Part shown: positions 54,187 to 62,441 of the stretch, one piece after another
Layout of the letters: every line of letters starts with the position of its first letter
Position numbering within the stretch: position 1 is the first letter of the stretch
Origin: Planctomycetota bacterium
GTDB taxonomy: Bacteria; Planctomycetota; JAJSAM01
Direction: 5' to 3'
NCBI GenBank assembly: GCA_024274785.1
Contig: JAJSAM010000005.1
Location: forward strand, 24,604-88,603
DNA: 64,000 nucleotides
Made by a program: the position numbers and the translations under genes
The notes under the pieces: generated by a model
What the model saw: the letters and a program-made list of their open reading frames with translations, nothing else
Database searches by the model: none
Told to the model about the DNA's origin: nothing

Positions 54187-54245
54187 GGATGATATACAAA
54201 CAAAAGGGGAACGCTCGGTGTCCTCACGCTTCATGAACCCATCCT

Positions 54246-54300
54246 ACCCCCGTTTTTCTCCATTGCACGATCTGGGAGCGGTCTCGGCGCGCGGCGGCCA
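54246..54300 (+). repeat. R3 dispersed repeat, copy b
   Basis: CCCCCGTTTTTCTCCATTGCACGATCTGGGAGCGG matches copy a (21487-21545) in block order. It lies between the ABC-2 permease and parB. The quoted word is a composite of adjoining blocks. Confidence 0.6.
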
Positions 54301-54418
54301 GACCTCCTCCGGGATGGGAAGGTGCGGGGACACGATATCTGCCCTGTTTTCGAACGGCCTTGCCTTTCTCGCGGGTGAACGCGAAGATACGCGCCTGCAC
54401 CGACGCGGGAGAGACCAC

Positions 54419-55282
54419 ATGATTCGGAAACTGGGGCGAGGGCTGGACAGCCTGATCGAGAAGACCACGGACACCCCGGTGAGTGAAAGCCTGGAGATTC
54501 CATGCGATTCCATTCGCCCTAACCCTTTTCAGCCAAGGGAGATAGTGGACGAAGAGGGTATTCGGGAGCTGGCATCCTCCATCGAGCTGCACTGCGTTCT
54601 GCAACCGCCGGTGGTGCGTCCCGCGGGTGAAGGGTATGAGCTGGTGGCCGGAGAGCGCCGTTGGCGGGCCTGCCAGTTTCTGGGGCGCGAGACCATGCCG
54701 GTCACCATCCGGGAGGTCGATGACGACCGGATGTTGGAGATCGCCCTCATCGAGAACCTCCAGCGCGAGGACTTGAACGCCATCGAGAAGGCGCGAGCCT
54801 ACCGGCGTTACCTGGATGAGGTCGAACTCACCCACGAAGAGGCCGCGCGCCGTCTCGGGAAGGAGCGGAGTACGCTCACGAACCAGCTTCGATTGCTGGA
54901 GCTTTCCGATGATCTTCAGGCGATGGTTTCACGTGGAACATTGAGTATGGGACACGCGCGGGCCCTGCTTTCGGTCCCGGACGAAGCAAGACGCCGCGAT
55001 CTCGCCCGCAGAATCGCCGCGGAAGGGCTCTCGGTGCGTGAAACTGAGCGTCTGGCCCGCGACGGCCGTGCTGCGAAAGCCCGGAAGCCCCGCAAGGAGA
55101 AGCTGGAGCACACGCCGCACATGCAAGACCTGGAGCGCCGGCTGCGAGAGCGCTTTGCCACGAAAGCGCGCATTGATGGGGGAAACAAGAAGGGGAAGAT
55201 CGTGCTCGAGTACTTCTCCATGGACGAACTGAGCCGGATTCTGGACTTGCTGCTCCTCGACGAAGGGGCCGCGCAAGAATAA
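54419..55282 (+). CDS. parB: Chromosome partitioning protein ParB
   Basis: ParB binds parS, spreads and clamps DNA with CTP. The 287-residue protein has the N-terminal CTPase region (IRPNPFQPRE, LVAGERRWRA, ENLQREDLN), a helix-turn-helix (THEEAARRLGKERSTLTNQLR) and the C-terminal dimer domain. ATG 54419 follows a GGGAGAG element. No parA is next to it. The gene contains a parS site at 54925-54940. Confidence 0.92.
   Translation: MIRKLGRGLDSLIEKTTDTPVSESLEIPCDSIRPNPFQPREIVDEEGIRELASSIELHCVLQPPVVRPAGEGYELVAGERRWRACQFLGRETMPVTIREVDDDRMLEIALIENLQREDLNAIEKARAYRRYLDEVELTHEEAARRLGKERSTLTNQLRLLELSDDLQAMVSRGTLSMGHARALLSVPDEARRRDLARRIAAEGLSVRETERLARDGRAAKARKPRKEKLEHTPHMQDLERRLRERFATKARIDGGNKKGKIVLEYFSMDELSRILDLLLLDEGAAQE
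54925..54940 (+). promoter_or_regulatory. parS site inside parB
   Basis: GGTTTCACGTGGAACA; its reverse complement TGTTCCACGTGAAACC differs from the Bacillus-type parS (TGTTCCACGTGAAACA) at one base. The site lies within codons for VSRGT. Confidence 0.78.
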
Positions 55283-55470
55283 CTTCGCAGGACGGAGAGC
55301 GCTGATGTGCCCGCCCGGCAAGGCGCGAGGAGCGCGCAACCTCACTGGTTTCAACAGATGAGCAACGCAGTTGGGCGGTATGCAGCAGCCCTCGAATCCC
55401 GAAGTTATTCTTGCGCGGGCCCTTAAGGGGATGCAGCGGCTCTCGAATGCCGCGGTTGTTTCCGGACGCA
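55283..55470 (+). repeat. R2 dispersed repeat, copy b, with internal duplication
   Basis: It starts just after the parB stop: CTTCGCAGGACGGAGAGCGC, then CGCAACCTCACTGGTTTCAA. The unit ATGCAGC-GC-CTCGAAT occurs twice (about 55380 and 55430), ending TTGTTTCCGGACGC. Confidence 0.8.
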
Positions 55471-55536
55471 AACAGGCGGGCCATCCGTGGTGGATGGCCC
55501 GCCTGCTCTGCCGCCGCGGGAGATACTGCTTCGGTG

Positions 55537-56703
55537 CTACTCGTCTTCGGGCTGGTCGGTCGTCATCTCTCCGCCCTTGCCGTCGTCCTTCTCAGGCGCG
55601 GAGTCGCCCCGGTCCACGGGCTTTGTGACTGCGGAGACGTCGAAATCGTGCCCATCCTCAATCTTGTCGCCGCTCCAGACCGTCACTCGCAGGATCCGGA
55701 TGAACTCCACCGGGTGGTCCGCGATCTTCAGGTAGTCCGGGTTCGCCTTGATCTCCTCGGAGGGGGACTTGGCATAGGTGATGGCGTTCTTGATTTCGTC
55801 GAGGGTCGTCCACTCGGGGTAGATGTCGTTCAGCACCCGGCCAAAGACGGTCTGGCGTTTCTCAATCTCGAAAGCGCGCTCACCGGTGACCACCGCGAAG
55901 CGATTGGCGGACTCGCCGCCGTCCACCGCGAGTGTCGAGATGCAACCCCGCTCCTGGCGGGCCTTGAAGCGCCCGGCGCCCGGCTCGATCGTGCTGTCCT
56001 CGATTTCCGGCGTATCGTTGAAGGGGTCCGTGTCCTTCGAGGCCTCACCACCGAACTGGAACAGGCTACCCGTTACGGATGTGACGCTGGTGCCGTTCAG
56101 CGCGCCGGACTTGGCGAGGGTGATGAAGTTCTCGACGTGCTCCGCGGCCAGCTCCGGATAGAAGCCGATCCAGAAGGCGCCGACGCTGGTTTCCACCAGT
56201 GCGACCCGGTCCTTGTTGAGCTCCGGTTCCTTGTACCCGTTCCGGGTTTCCCAGTCCCGCTCGACCTCGATCCAGCGGCGAAGGGCGCCGGTGACCGAGA
56301 AGCGGATGTCAGGAGAAGGAAGCTTGGTGAGGTAGCTCTCCGGAAAATCGGTATCCAGGCGAGCGAGCACGTCCAGAGCTACGTCGAACTCCTTTTCGCG
56401 CGTCAGGCGGATGGCCCGCTGTACCAGGGCGTGCGCCACGACTTCGCCGGAAGCATTCTGCTCGATGCGTTCGAGGACTTCGTCCGAACCGAAGGGCGAA
56501 GCGAAGAGCGACGTGGAGATGAGATCGGTCCAGTACTCCGCACTTTCCTTGCGCTTCAGGCTCTGGAACAGAATGAGCCCGACACCGGCGATCACGACCA
56601 CGGCGGCGACCAGCACGATCGGCTTGAGGTGATCCAGGAACCACTGCCTGAAGTCAAAGCCCTCAGCTTCCGCTTCGGCCTGGAGTTTCGTCTTGGGAGG
56701 CAT
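55537..56703 (-). CDS. Membrane-anchored cyclophilin-like protein, active site poorly kept
   Basis: The 388-residue protein has one helix near residues 29-46 and a helical middle region (about 55-150). A C-terminal cyclophilin-like domain (about 170-330) follows: VETSVGAFWIGFYPELAAEHVENFITLAKSG, QTVFGRVLNDI. In active cyclophilins the FHRVI motif holds the catalytic Arg; here the place reads VTSVTG, and the QFFI motif reads RFAVV. Catalysis is therefore doubtful. It may act as a periplasmic binding protein or chaperone. The acidic tail (KPVDRGDSAPEKDD) follows. Confidence 0.72.
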   Translation of the reverse strand: MPPKTKLQAEAEAEGFDFRQWFLDHLKPIVLVAAVVVIAGVGLILFQSLKRKESAEYWTDLISTSLFASPFGSDEVLERIEQNASGEVVAHALVQRAIRLTREKEFDVALDVLARLDTDFPESYLTKLPSPDIRFSVTGALRRWIEVERDWETRNGYKEPELNKDRVALVETSVGAFWIGFYPELAAEHVENFITLAKSGALNGTSVTSVTGSLFQFGGEASKDTDPFNDTPEIEDSTIEPGAGRFKARQERGCISTLAVDGGESANRFAVVTGERAFEIEKRQTVFGRVLNDIYPEWTTLDEIKNAITYAKSPSEEIKANPDYLKIADHPVEFIRILRVTVWSGDKIEDGHDFDVSAVTKPVDRGDSAPEKDDGKGGEMTTDQPEDE

Positions 56704-56760
56704 TGCTGCAACCTCTTGTAAATAAAGGACTTACATCTTAGAGAGCGGGCAGAAACTTGC

Positions 56761-56789
56761 ATTCTATCGGGGTACGGCGGGCAAACCAA
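56761..56789 (-). promoter_or_regulatory. Likely promoter of the cyclophilin-like gene
   Basis: Reading leftward: TTGGTT (56789-56784), a 17-base spacer, and TAGAAT (56766-56761), close to the sigma-70 -10. The transcript would start near 56753, about 50 bases before the ATG at 56703. Confidence 0.5.
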
Positions 56790-56898
56790 GGGAAAGTCGC
56801 ACGGAAGAGAGCCGGCTCGCGGCGGCGACGGAGCACCGCTCTCCGAACCCTCAGGGCCGGCACGGGGTATCAACGCAACTCAACCTGAGTGTCTAACC

Positions 56899-56935
56899 CC
56901 CTGAGATCGCGGGCAATGGTGAGAATGCGGGCTTG
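56899..56935 (-). repeat. R3 dispersed repeat, copy c
   Basis: Reversed, it reads CCCGCATTCTCACCATTGCCC then GCGATCTCAGG, close to the R3 head at 12994 and the CATTGC-ACGATCTGGG block at 54246. Confidence 0.5.
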
Positions 56936-57066
56936 CAGTTTGCCGGGGTAGCAGGATGCCGGACTCACGCTATCGCTGAAAACGCCGTCGGAGCCGGCTC
57001 CTATTGCACCACAGCGCGATTCGCGAGGCCCCAATGCACGAACAGAACTAATACTCCAGCACGCAG

Positions 57067-58272
57067 CTAGTCCTCCCAGGGCATCGGGCAGTAGGGCTTC
57101 AGGTAGTCGAGCTCGCCCACGGCCTTGATCATGTTGCGGGCGACGACCAGGCGCTGCACCTCGTTTGTGCCCTCGTAGATCTGGGTGATCTTGGCGTCGC
57201 GCATGTACTTCTCGATCGGGTAGTCCTTCATGAACCCGTATCCGCCGAAGATCTGGACCGCTTCCGTGGTGACCTCCATGGCCATGTTCGTGGCGAAGAG
57301 TTTGGCCTGGGCGGCGAGGAGGCCGATGTTCTTCGCGTGTGCGTCAATGTTCCGCGCGCAGGCGTAAACCAGGTAGCGAGCGGCAGATACCTTCGACTGC
57401 ATGTCCGCCAGCTTCGCCTGGATCTGCCCCTTCGCGGAGATCGGGCCTCCGAACTGAATACGGCGGCAGGCCCAGTGCAAGGCGAGGTCCACGGCGCCCT
57501 GGGCGAGGCCGAGGGCCTGGGCGGCGACACCGGGGCGAGCGTGATCGAGCGTCTGCATGGCCTGTTTGAAGCCCGCGCCCTCGCGACCACCGAGGAGGTT
57601 CCCCGCCGGCACACGCACGTTGTCGAAGAGGGTCTCGGTCACCGGGATGGCCCGGATTCCCATCTTGTCCTCGATCTTGCCGATGGAGAAGCCCTCCATC
57701 TCCTTCTCCACCACCAGGGCGGAGATGCGGCGGGAGCGCGAGTTCGGATCGGTTACAGCAAAAACGGTGTAAATGTCTGCTACACCACCATTTGTGGTCC
57801 ACTTCTTCTCGCCGTTGATCACCCAGTCATCGCCATCCTTCGTGGCCACGGTCTTCATGCCACCGGCGTCGGAACCAGCGGTCTTCTCGGAGAGGCAGAA
57901 GGCGATGAACCGCTTGCCCGTGGCGATGTCCGGCAGGTACTTCTGCTTCTGCTCGTCCGTTCCGCCGAGGATGATCGGGAAAGATCCGAGCGCGTTCACC
58001 GCGAAGCCGACGCCGATACCGCCGCAGGCCCGGGAGATCTCCTCGACTACCAGGCAGAGGTTCAGGACCGGGGTCTCGCCCGCGTCGCCGCCGTACTCCC
58101 TGGGGATCCAGACTTTCAGGAGTTCGGCCTCGGCCATGGCCTTTGCGATGGGCCACGGGTACTCCTGCTTCGTGTCGTATTCCGCAGCCACCGGCCGGAT
58201 GTGCTCCATGGCGAGCTTCCGGGCGCGGTCGCGCCACATGAGGTTTTCCTTGCTGAGAAGGTGGTCGGACAT
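57067..58272 (-). CDS. Acyl-CoA dehydrogenase
   Basis: This flavoenzyme makes the first double bond in acyl-CoA oxidation. The 401-residue protein has the family motifs CLSEKTAGSDAGGMKT, WVINGEKKWTTNG, a QFGGPI motif and the C-terminal catalytic Glu in YEGTNEVQR. ATG 58272 follows GGAGGAAACG. No etf or thiolase gene is adjacent, so chain length and pathway are open. Confidence 0.93.
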   Translation of the reverse strand: MSDHLLSKENLMWRDRARKLAMEHIRPVAAEYDTKQEYPWPIAKAMAEAELLKVWIPREYGGDAGETPVLNLCLVVEEISRACGGIGVGFAVNALGSFPIILGGTDEQKQKYLPDIATGKRFIAFCLSEKTAGSDAGGMKTVATKDGDDWVINGEKKWTTNGGVADIYTVFAVTDPNSRSRRISALVVEKEMEGFSIGKIEDKMGIRAIPVTETLFDNVRVPAGNLLGGREGAGFKQAMQTLDHARPGVAAQALGLAQGAVDLALHWACRRIQFGGPISAKGQIQAKLADMQSKVSAARYLVYACARNIDAHAKNIGLLAAQAKLFATNMAMEVTTEAVQIFGGYGFMKDYPIEKYMRDAKITQIYEGTNEVQRLVVARNMIKAVGELDYLKPYCPMPWED

Positions 58273-58586
58273 GTCGTTTCCTCCGGTCATCGCCCGTAGT
58301 CGTGGAATGGAGCATTCTAGGGCAGTGAGAGGGAGAGAACCAACTGTAAGCGCCGCGGGAAGGTGGGGGACGGGCGATGACCACGGAGGAGGAGACGGGA
58401 CAGCAGTCTCGCCGCTTCGCTTCTCGTCTGCCACGAGGCGGTCCGCTCCGCACCTCAGCGCGGCCCTGCCGCAAGAAAGGGTCGTCCTCCGTTTCGACCG
58501 CGCCACAGTCTGGGAACGTCACGAAGAATCCGCGAGTGCCGCGGAGATTTCGAACGTCGGTACTACAGACTGCCTCACCCGCTCCA
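58273..58586. other. Intergenic region with R1 repeat, no gene
   Basis: The 314-base gap is largely occupied by R1 copy c (58455-58567, minus orientation); the rest has no supported gene. Confidence 0.65.
58455..58567 (-). repeat. R1 dispersed repeat, copy c
   Basis: On the minus strand it reads GTACCGACGTTCGAAATCTC, CGCGGCACTCGCGGATTCTT, CGTGACGTTCCCAGACTGTG and ends GCAGGGCCGCGCTGAGG, parallel to copies a and b. It ends near the carbamoyltransferase stop. Confidence 0.8.
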
Positions 58587-60272
58587 TCACCTCTTCAAGG
58601 CGACGTAATCACCCAGGATGAGCGCATCCATGTCCGCGCCTTGGAAACAATGAACGGCCTGCTGCGGCGTGTTCACGATCGGCTCGCCGCGGACATTGAA
58701 GGACGTGTTCAGGACAACCGGGACGCCGGTCAATTCACCGAAGGCCCGGATGATGTCATAGTAGCGCTCATTCTGCTCGCGGCGGACCGTCTGGACCCTC
58801 GCGGAGCCGTCCACGTGCGTCACCGACGGGATCACAGCCCGCTTCTCCGGGATCACGTCGAAGACCTTCAGCATGTAGGGGGCCTCGGCGTTGCCGCACT
58901 CGAAAAACTCGGCCGCGCGCTCCGCAAGCACCGCGGGGGCGAAGGGGCGGAATCCCTCCCTGAACTTGACGCGGGCGTTCACGATGTCTTTCGTCTTCGG
59001 ATTGCGCGGATCGGCCAGGATGGAGCGGTTGCCGAGCGCCCGTGGCCCGTATTCCATGCGCCCCTGGTACCAGCCGATGATCTCTCCGCGTGCGATGCGC
59101 TCCGCGGCCTCTCTCGGCGCATCCCCGGACTCGTGAAAGTCGAGGCCGCTGCCCTCGAGAGCCGATCTGTACTCTTCTGCCGTGTACTCCGGACCCAGGC
59201 AGGCGTTCTTCATCGTCCAGCGCCCCTCCTGCCCCTTCCCGAGAACCTCGTGCCACACCCGCAACGCCGCGCCGAGACTGGCGCCGGCGTCCCCGGCGGA
59301 AGGCTGGACGAAGATCTCCTTGAAGGGTGTTTCGCGCACCAGGCGTCCGTTCGCGACGCTGTTCAGGGCTACGCCTCCGGCCATGACCAGGCGGTCCATT
59401 CCGGAGATGGCGTGGAGCTGCCGGACGATCTCGAGCAGCAGGTCCTCGGTCACCGCCTGCAGGGCGTAGGCGATGTCTTCATGGCGGGAATCGATCTCGC
59501 TCTCCGGCACGCGGGCCGGCCCGAACACCGACAGGAACTTGTCGGAGTACTTTCGCTCACGACCGACGTGGAAGTCGAAGTAGGAGAGGTTCAGCTTGAA
59601 ATCGCCTTTTCCGTCGGAGCTGATCACGTCCCGAAACTTCGCCACCAGGTCCGGGCGGCCATAGGGGGCAAGCCCCATCACCTTACCCTCACCGGAGTTG
59701 GGACGAAAGCCGAGGTACTGGGTGAGCGTCTCCCAGAGTTTGCCGACCGAGTGGGGGTAGTTCGTCGACTGGAGGATTTTGATCCTGCCGTCAGTCCCGA
59801 CGAGGGCCAGGGCGGTCGCCTCCCATTCTCCCGTACCATCCACCGAGAGCGCCGCGGCCTCTTCGAACCCCGAGGGCCAGTAGGCGGAGGCGAGGTGGTT
59901 CCGATGGTGGTCGAGGAAGTGGAAACGGCCCGCAAAGCCGTACTCGTCCTCGAGCTTCTTCGGCAGGGCCTTGAAGTCGCTCCAGATTCCCGGTTGACGC
60001 TTGAAGTAGGCCAGGGAGCGCGGCAGGTGGCGGAAGACGTGCCACATGAAGGAGGCGAGACGCCTCTTCGGGTCCCAATAGAACGCGGCGTGATCGAGGT
60101 CTTTCCAGTCGATGCCGGCGTGGTCCAGGCAAGCCTTGATGGCGTGCTCCGGGAACCCGTAGTGGTGCTTCTTTCGGGAGTAGCGCTCCTCCTCGATGGC
60201 GCAGAGCACTTCACCGTCGCGGACCAGGGCCGCGCTGCCGTCATGGGTGCTGTTGAAGCCGAGAATATACAT
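58587..60272 (-). CDS. NodU/TobZ-family carbamoyltransferase
   Basis: These enzymes move a carbamoyl group from carbamoyl phosphate, through a carbamoyl adenylate, to sugars or antibiotics. The 561-residue protein has the N-terminal Kae1-like domain (LGFNSTHDGSAALV, DHHRNHLASAYW with metal His residues, GEGKVMGLAPYG, MAGGVALNSVANG) and the C-terminal domain with YGPRALGNRSILADPR and VVLNTSFNVRGEPI. ATG 60272 behind GGAG is preferred; GTG 60278 is in frame. No sugar gene cluster is next to it. Substrate unknown. Confidence 0.92.
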   Translation of the reverse strand: MYILGFNSTHDGSAALVRDGEVLCAIEEERYSRKKHHYGFPEHAIKACLDHAGIDWKDLDHAAFYWDPKRRLASFMWHVFRHLPRSLAYFKRQPGIWSDFKALPKKLEDEYGFAGRFHFLDHHRNHLASAYWPSGFEEAAALSVDGTGEWEATALALVGTDGRIKILQSTNYPHSVGKLWETLTQYLGFRPNSGEGKVMGLAPYGRPDLVAKFRDVISSDGKGDFKLNLSYFDFHVGRERKYSDKFLSVFGPARVPESEIDSRHEDIAYALQAVTEDLLLEIVRQLHAISGMDRLVMAGGVALNSVANGRLVRETPFKEIFVQPSAGDAGASLGAALRVWHEVLGKGQEGRWTMKNACLGPEYTAEEYRSALEGSGLDFHESGDAPREAAERIARGEIIGWYQGRMEYGPRALGNRSILADPRNPKTKDIVNARVKFREGFRPFAPAVLAERAAEFFECGNAEAPYMLKVFDVIPEKRAVIPSVTHVDGSARVQTVRREQNERYYDIIRAFGELTGVPVVLNTSFNVRGEPIVNTPQQAVHCFQGADMDALILGDYVALKR

Positions 60273-60371
60273 CGTCACTCCAGTGCTCCGCCGGAGCCCC
60301 GTCCGGCGATGGGGGATCCTACCCGATTGCGGAAACGGGGTTGCAGCATTGCGGCGTGCGCGGGCCGAAGG

Positions 60372-61439
60372 TCAATCGATCGGGGTCAGCTCGATCAGGG
60401 CGGCGGTGCTGGTGCCGGGACTTTCTGCGTCCCAGCCGAGGAGGAGCAGAACCTCGCGATCGCTGTGGGTCACGGTCAACGAGGGCAATGTGCCGCGGTT
60501 TCGCACGCTGATGGAGGTGGTGTAACTCGTCCGGGACGGAGCGAAGGTCGAACCGATCAGCAGGTTCAGGCCTCCCGCCTGTACCGTGGAGCTGGCCATC
60601 TTCTTGATGATGCCGCTGGTCATGGGCCCGGCGGTTGCCTCTTCGCCGAGCGCGACCGCCAGCGCCGCGGCTTGGTCCCGGCTGAGAGTCTCGACCACGA
60701 TCCCGCCCGGCCCTCCCCGCTCCTCGATCTCCGCCATTCGTAGAATTCGGGCGAGGTCATCGGTTTTCACGACAAACGATCGGACCGCCAGGCGATGGCC
60801 CTGGTAGGCCGGCGTGCCCACCGCCCGCGCGGCGCCATCCAGTTCCAGCCGAAGGAACGCCGCGAACGCTTCTCCGGTACCGGATTCGAAGCAGATCAGG
60901 TATGTTCCCGAACCCGTGATCGGGACTTGACCGCGGACCACCGGCAGCAGAGAGCCGTCCGCCGGTTTCGCCACGATGCCGAGGTCGAGAAACTGGATCA
61001 GGTCTTCCGATCCCCGTGGCAGGACATGGGCGGTGCAACTGCCACAGTCGGCCCGCTTGTCGCCACTGCGGATCTGCACCTCATCGCCGTTTGCCAGGCC
61101 GACGGTCGCGCTGAAGTTCTGCTCGCCGGCCCCGAGCGCCTGAAGGAGAAACTCCTCCGCGGCGGAGTCGAGCACTGCGTAGCGGACCCGGATGCCCTTG
61201 CGCTCCCCTCCGGTGCGAAAGCCCGCGCCGGACTCGACAATCGCACTGCGAAAGGTCTCGACGGGGACGATGACCACCGCGGCGGAAAGAGTGTGCGGCT
61301 TGCTCTCGCCGGCGGGGGTGACGATGACGGTGGTGGCCTCGTCGCCCCCGCCTTTCGGCAGGATACCGCAGGCCGGAAGCAGGATCGGAAGTAGCACCGG
61401 GAGGAGAAGAGCAAGCAGGCTTTTCAACCCTCGCCTCAC
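60372..61439 (-). CDS. Putative lipoprotein of unknown function
   Basis: The 355-residue protein begins MRRGLKSLLALLLPVLLPILLPACGIL, a lipoprotein signal with lipobox LPAC. The quoted segment is a signal sequence only; the rest has no family I recognise. A conserved-looking Cys pair (ADCGSCTAHVL) could form a disulfide or bind metal. It overlaps the MetE-like gene by four bases (GTG 61439), so it may be co-transcribed with it. Confidence 0.6.
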   Translation of the reverse strand: MRRGLKSLLALLLPVLLPILLPACGILPKGGGDEATTVIVTPAGESKPHTLSAAVVIVPVETFRSAIVESGAGFRTGGERKGIRVRYAVLDSAAEEFLLQALGAGEQNFSATVGLANGDEVQIRSGDKRADCGSCTAHVLPRGSEDLIQFLDLGIVAKPADGSLLPVVRGQVPITGSGTYLICFESGTGEAFAAFLRLELDGAARAVGTPAYQGHRLAVRSFVVKTDDLARILRMAEIEERGGPGGIVVETLSRDQAAALAVALGEEATAGPMTSGIIKKMASSTVQAGGLNLLIGSTFAPSRTSYTTSISVRNRGTLPSLTVTHSDREVLLLLGWDAESPGTSTAALIELTPID

Positions 61440-62440
61440 TCCGACGGACTCTCCCGGCGCGCGTGCGCGGCCGCCACCACGACCTCGAGCTTCGCCTGGG
61501 CCTCCTCAACTGTTCTTGTCTTCAGCCCGCAGTCCGGGTCGACCCAGATGCGGTCCTGAGGAATGATCTCGAGGGCTTTCGACAGCCGGGCATCCACTTC
61601 ATCCTGACTTTCGACTTCCCGCGAATGGACGTCTACCAGTCCGCAGGAGATGTCCTTCTGCGGCACGTTGGCCTGGAGCAGCGGCATGATGTCCACGTCG
61701 GGGTTGCTCAGTTCGAGGTCGAGATTGTGCACCGGCAGTTCGAGGAGCTGGGGGTAGATCTGGTCGAAGGAGCCGACGCACACATGCGAGATGAAGTAGG
61801 CGTCTAGGCCCTCCGTGCAAATCTGCATGGCTTCGACGGCCAGCGGCATCTCTTCAGGGCGGACCGAGATGGCCGGTTCGTCGATCTGGATGATCCGGCA
61901 GCCCGCTTCCACCAGGGCCTCGACTTCCTTGCGGATCTCTTTCGCGAGCCCGATCGTCGTGTCGCGCCGGTTTTCGTAGTGCTCGTTGAAGGACCAGTCC
62001 ATCACCGTGTAGGGCCCGGTCAGCATGCCTTTCACCGGCTTCTCGGTCAGGCTCTGGGCAAAGCGGAACCACTCGATCGTGATCGGCTGCACCCACTCCA
62101 CCGCGCTCGTGATGATCGGCTTGTGGTAGTAGCGGTTGCCGTTGCTTCTGATCAGTCCGCCGATCTCGAAGCCGCGCATGGTCTCGGCGAAGAAGGTGAC
62201 CATGTCGCCACGGTACATCTCGCCGTCCACGAGGACGTCGACGCCGGCCTGGTCCTGCCACTCGATCCAGAACTGGGTCGCGCGCTCCTCCTCCCGCTCG
62301 AGGGCTTCCTGGTCGATGCGCTGCGCGGAATAATCCTCGCGGGCCTTCTTCAGATAGCTGGGCTTCGGGAAGGAGCCGACCGAAGTGACGGGGAATTCCG
62401 GCAGGGTGATGCCGAGCTTCGTAAGGTGTTCCCTGGACAT
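61436..62440 (-). CDS. MetE-core (cobalamin-independent methionine synthase C-terminal type), zinc ligands kept
   Basis: The 334-residue protein matches the catalytic half of MetE: VTSVGSFPKP at the start, GMLTGPYTVMDW, IQIDEPAI, then the zinc ligands HVC, Glu in LELSNPD, and Cys in PDCGLKTRT. The N-terminal folate-binding half of MetE is absent. ATG 62440 follows GGGAGGCC. It pairs with the paralogue upstream, one base apart. Confidence 0.88.
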   Translation of the reverse strand: MSREHLTKLGITLPEFPVTSVGSFPKPSYLKKAREDYSAQRIDQEALEREEERATQFWIEWQDQAGVDVLVDGEMYRGDMVTFFAETMRGFEIGGLIRSNGNRYYHKPIITSAVEWVQPITIEWFRFAQSLTEKPVKGMLTGPYTVMDWSFNEHYENRRDTTIGLAKEIRKEVEALVEAGCRIIQIDEPAISVRPEEMPLAVEAMQICTEGLDAYFISHVCVGSFDQIYPQLLELPVHNLDLELSNPDVDIMPLLQANVPQKDISCGLVDVHSREVESQDEVDARLSKALEIIPQDRIWVDPDCGLKTRTVEEAQAKLEVVVAAAHARRESPSE

Positions 62441-62441
62441 A

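Larger units (their letters stand above)
56704..57066. other. Intergenic region with promoter and R3 copy, no gene
   Basis: The 363-base gap carries a promoter for the cyclophilin-like gene (56761-56789) and an R3 element on the minus strand (56899-56935). No credible frame was seen. Confidence 0.6.
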
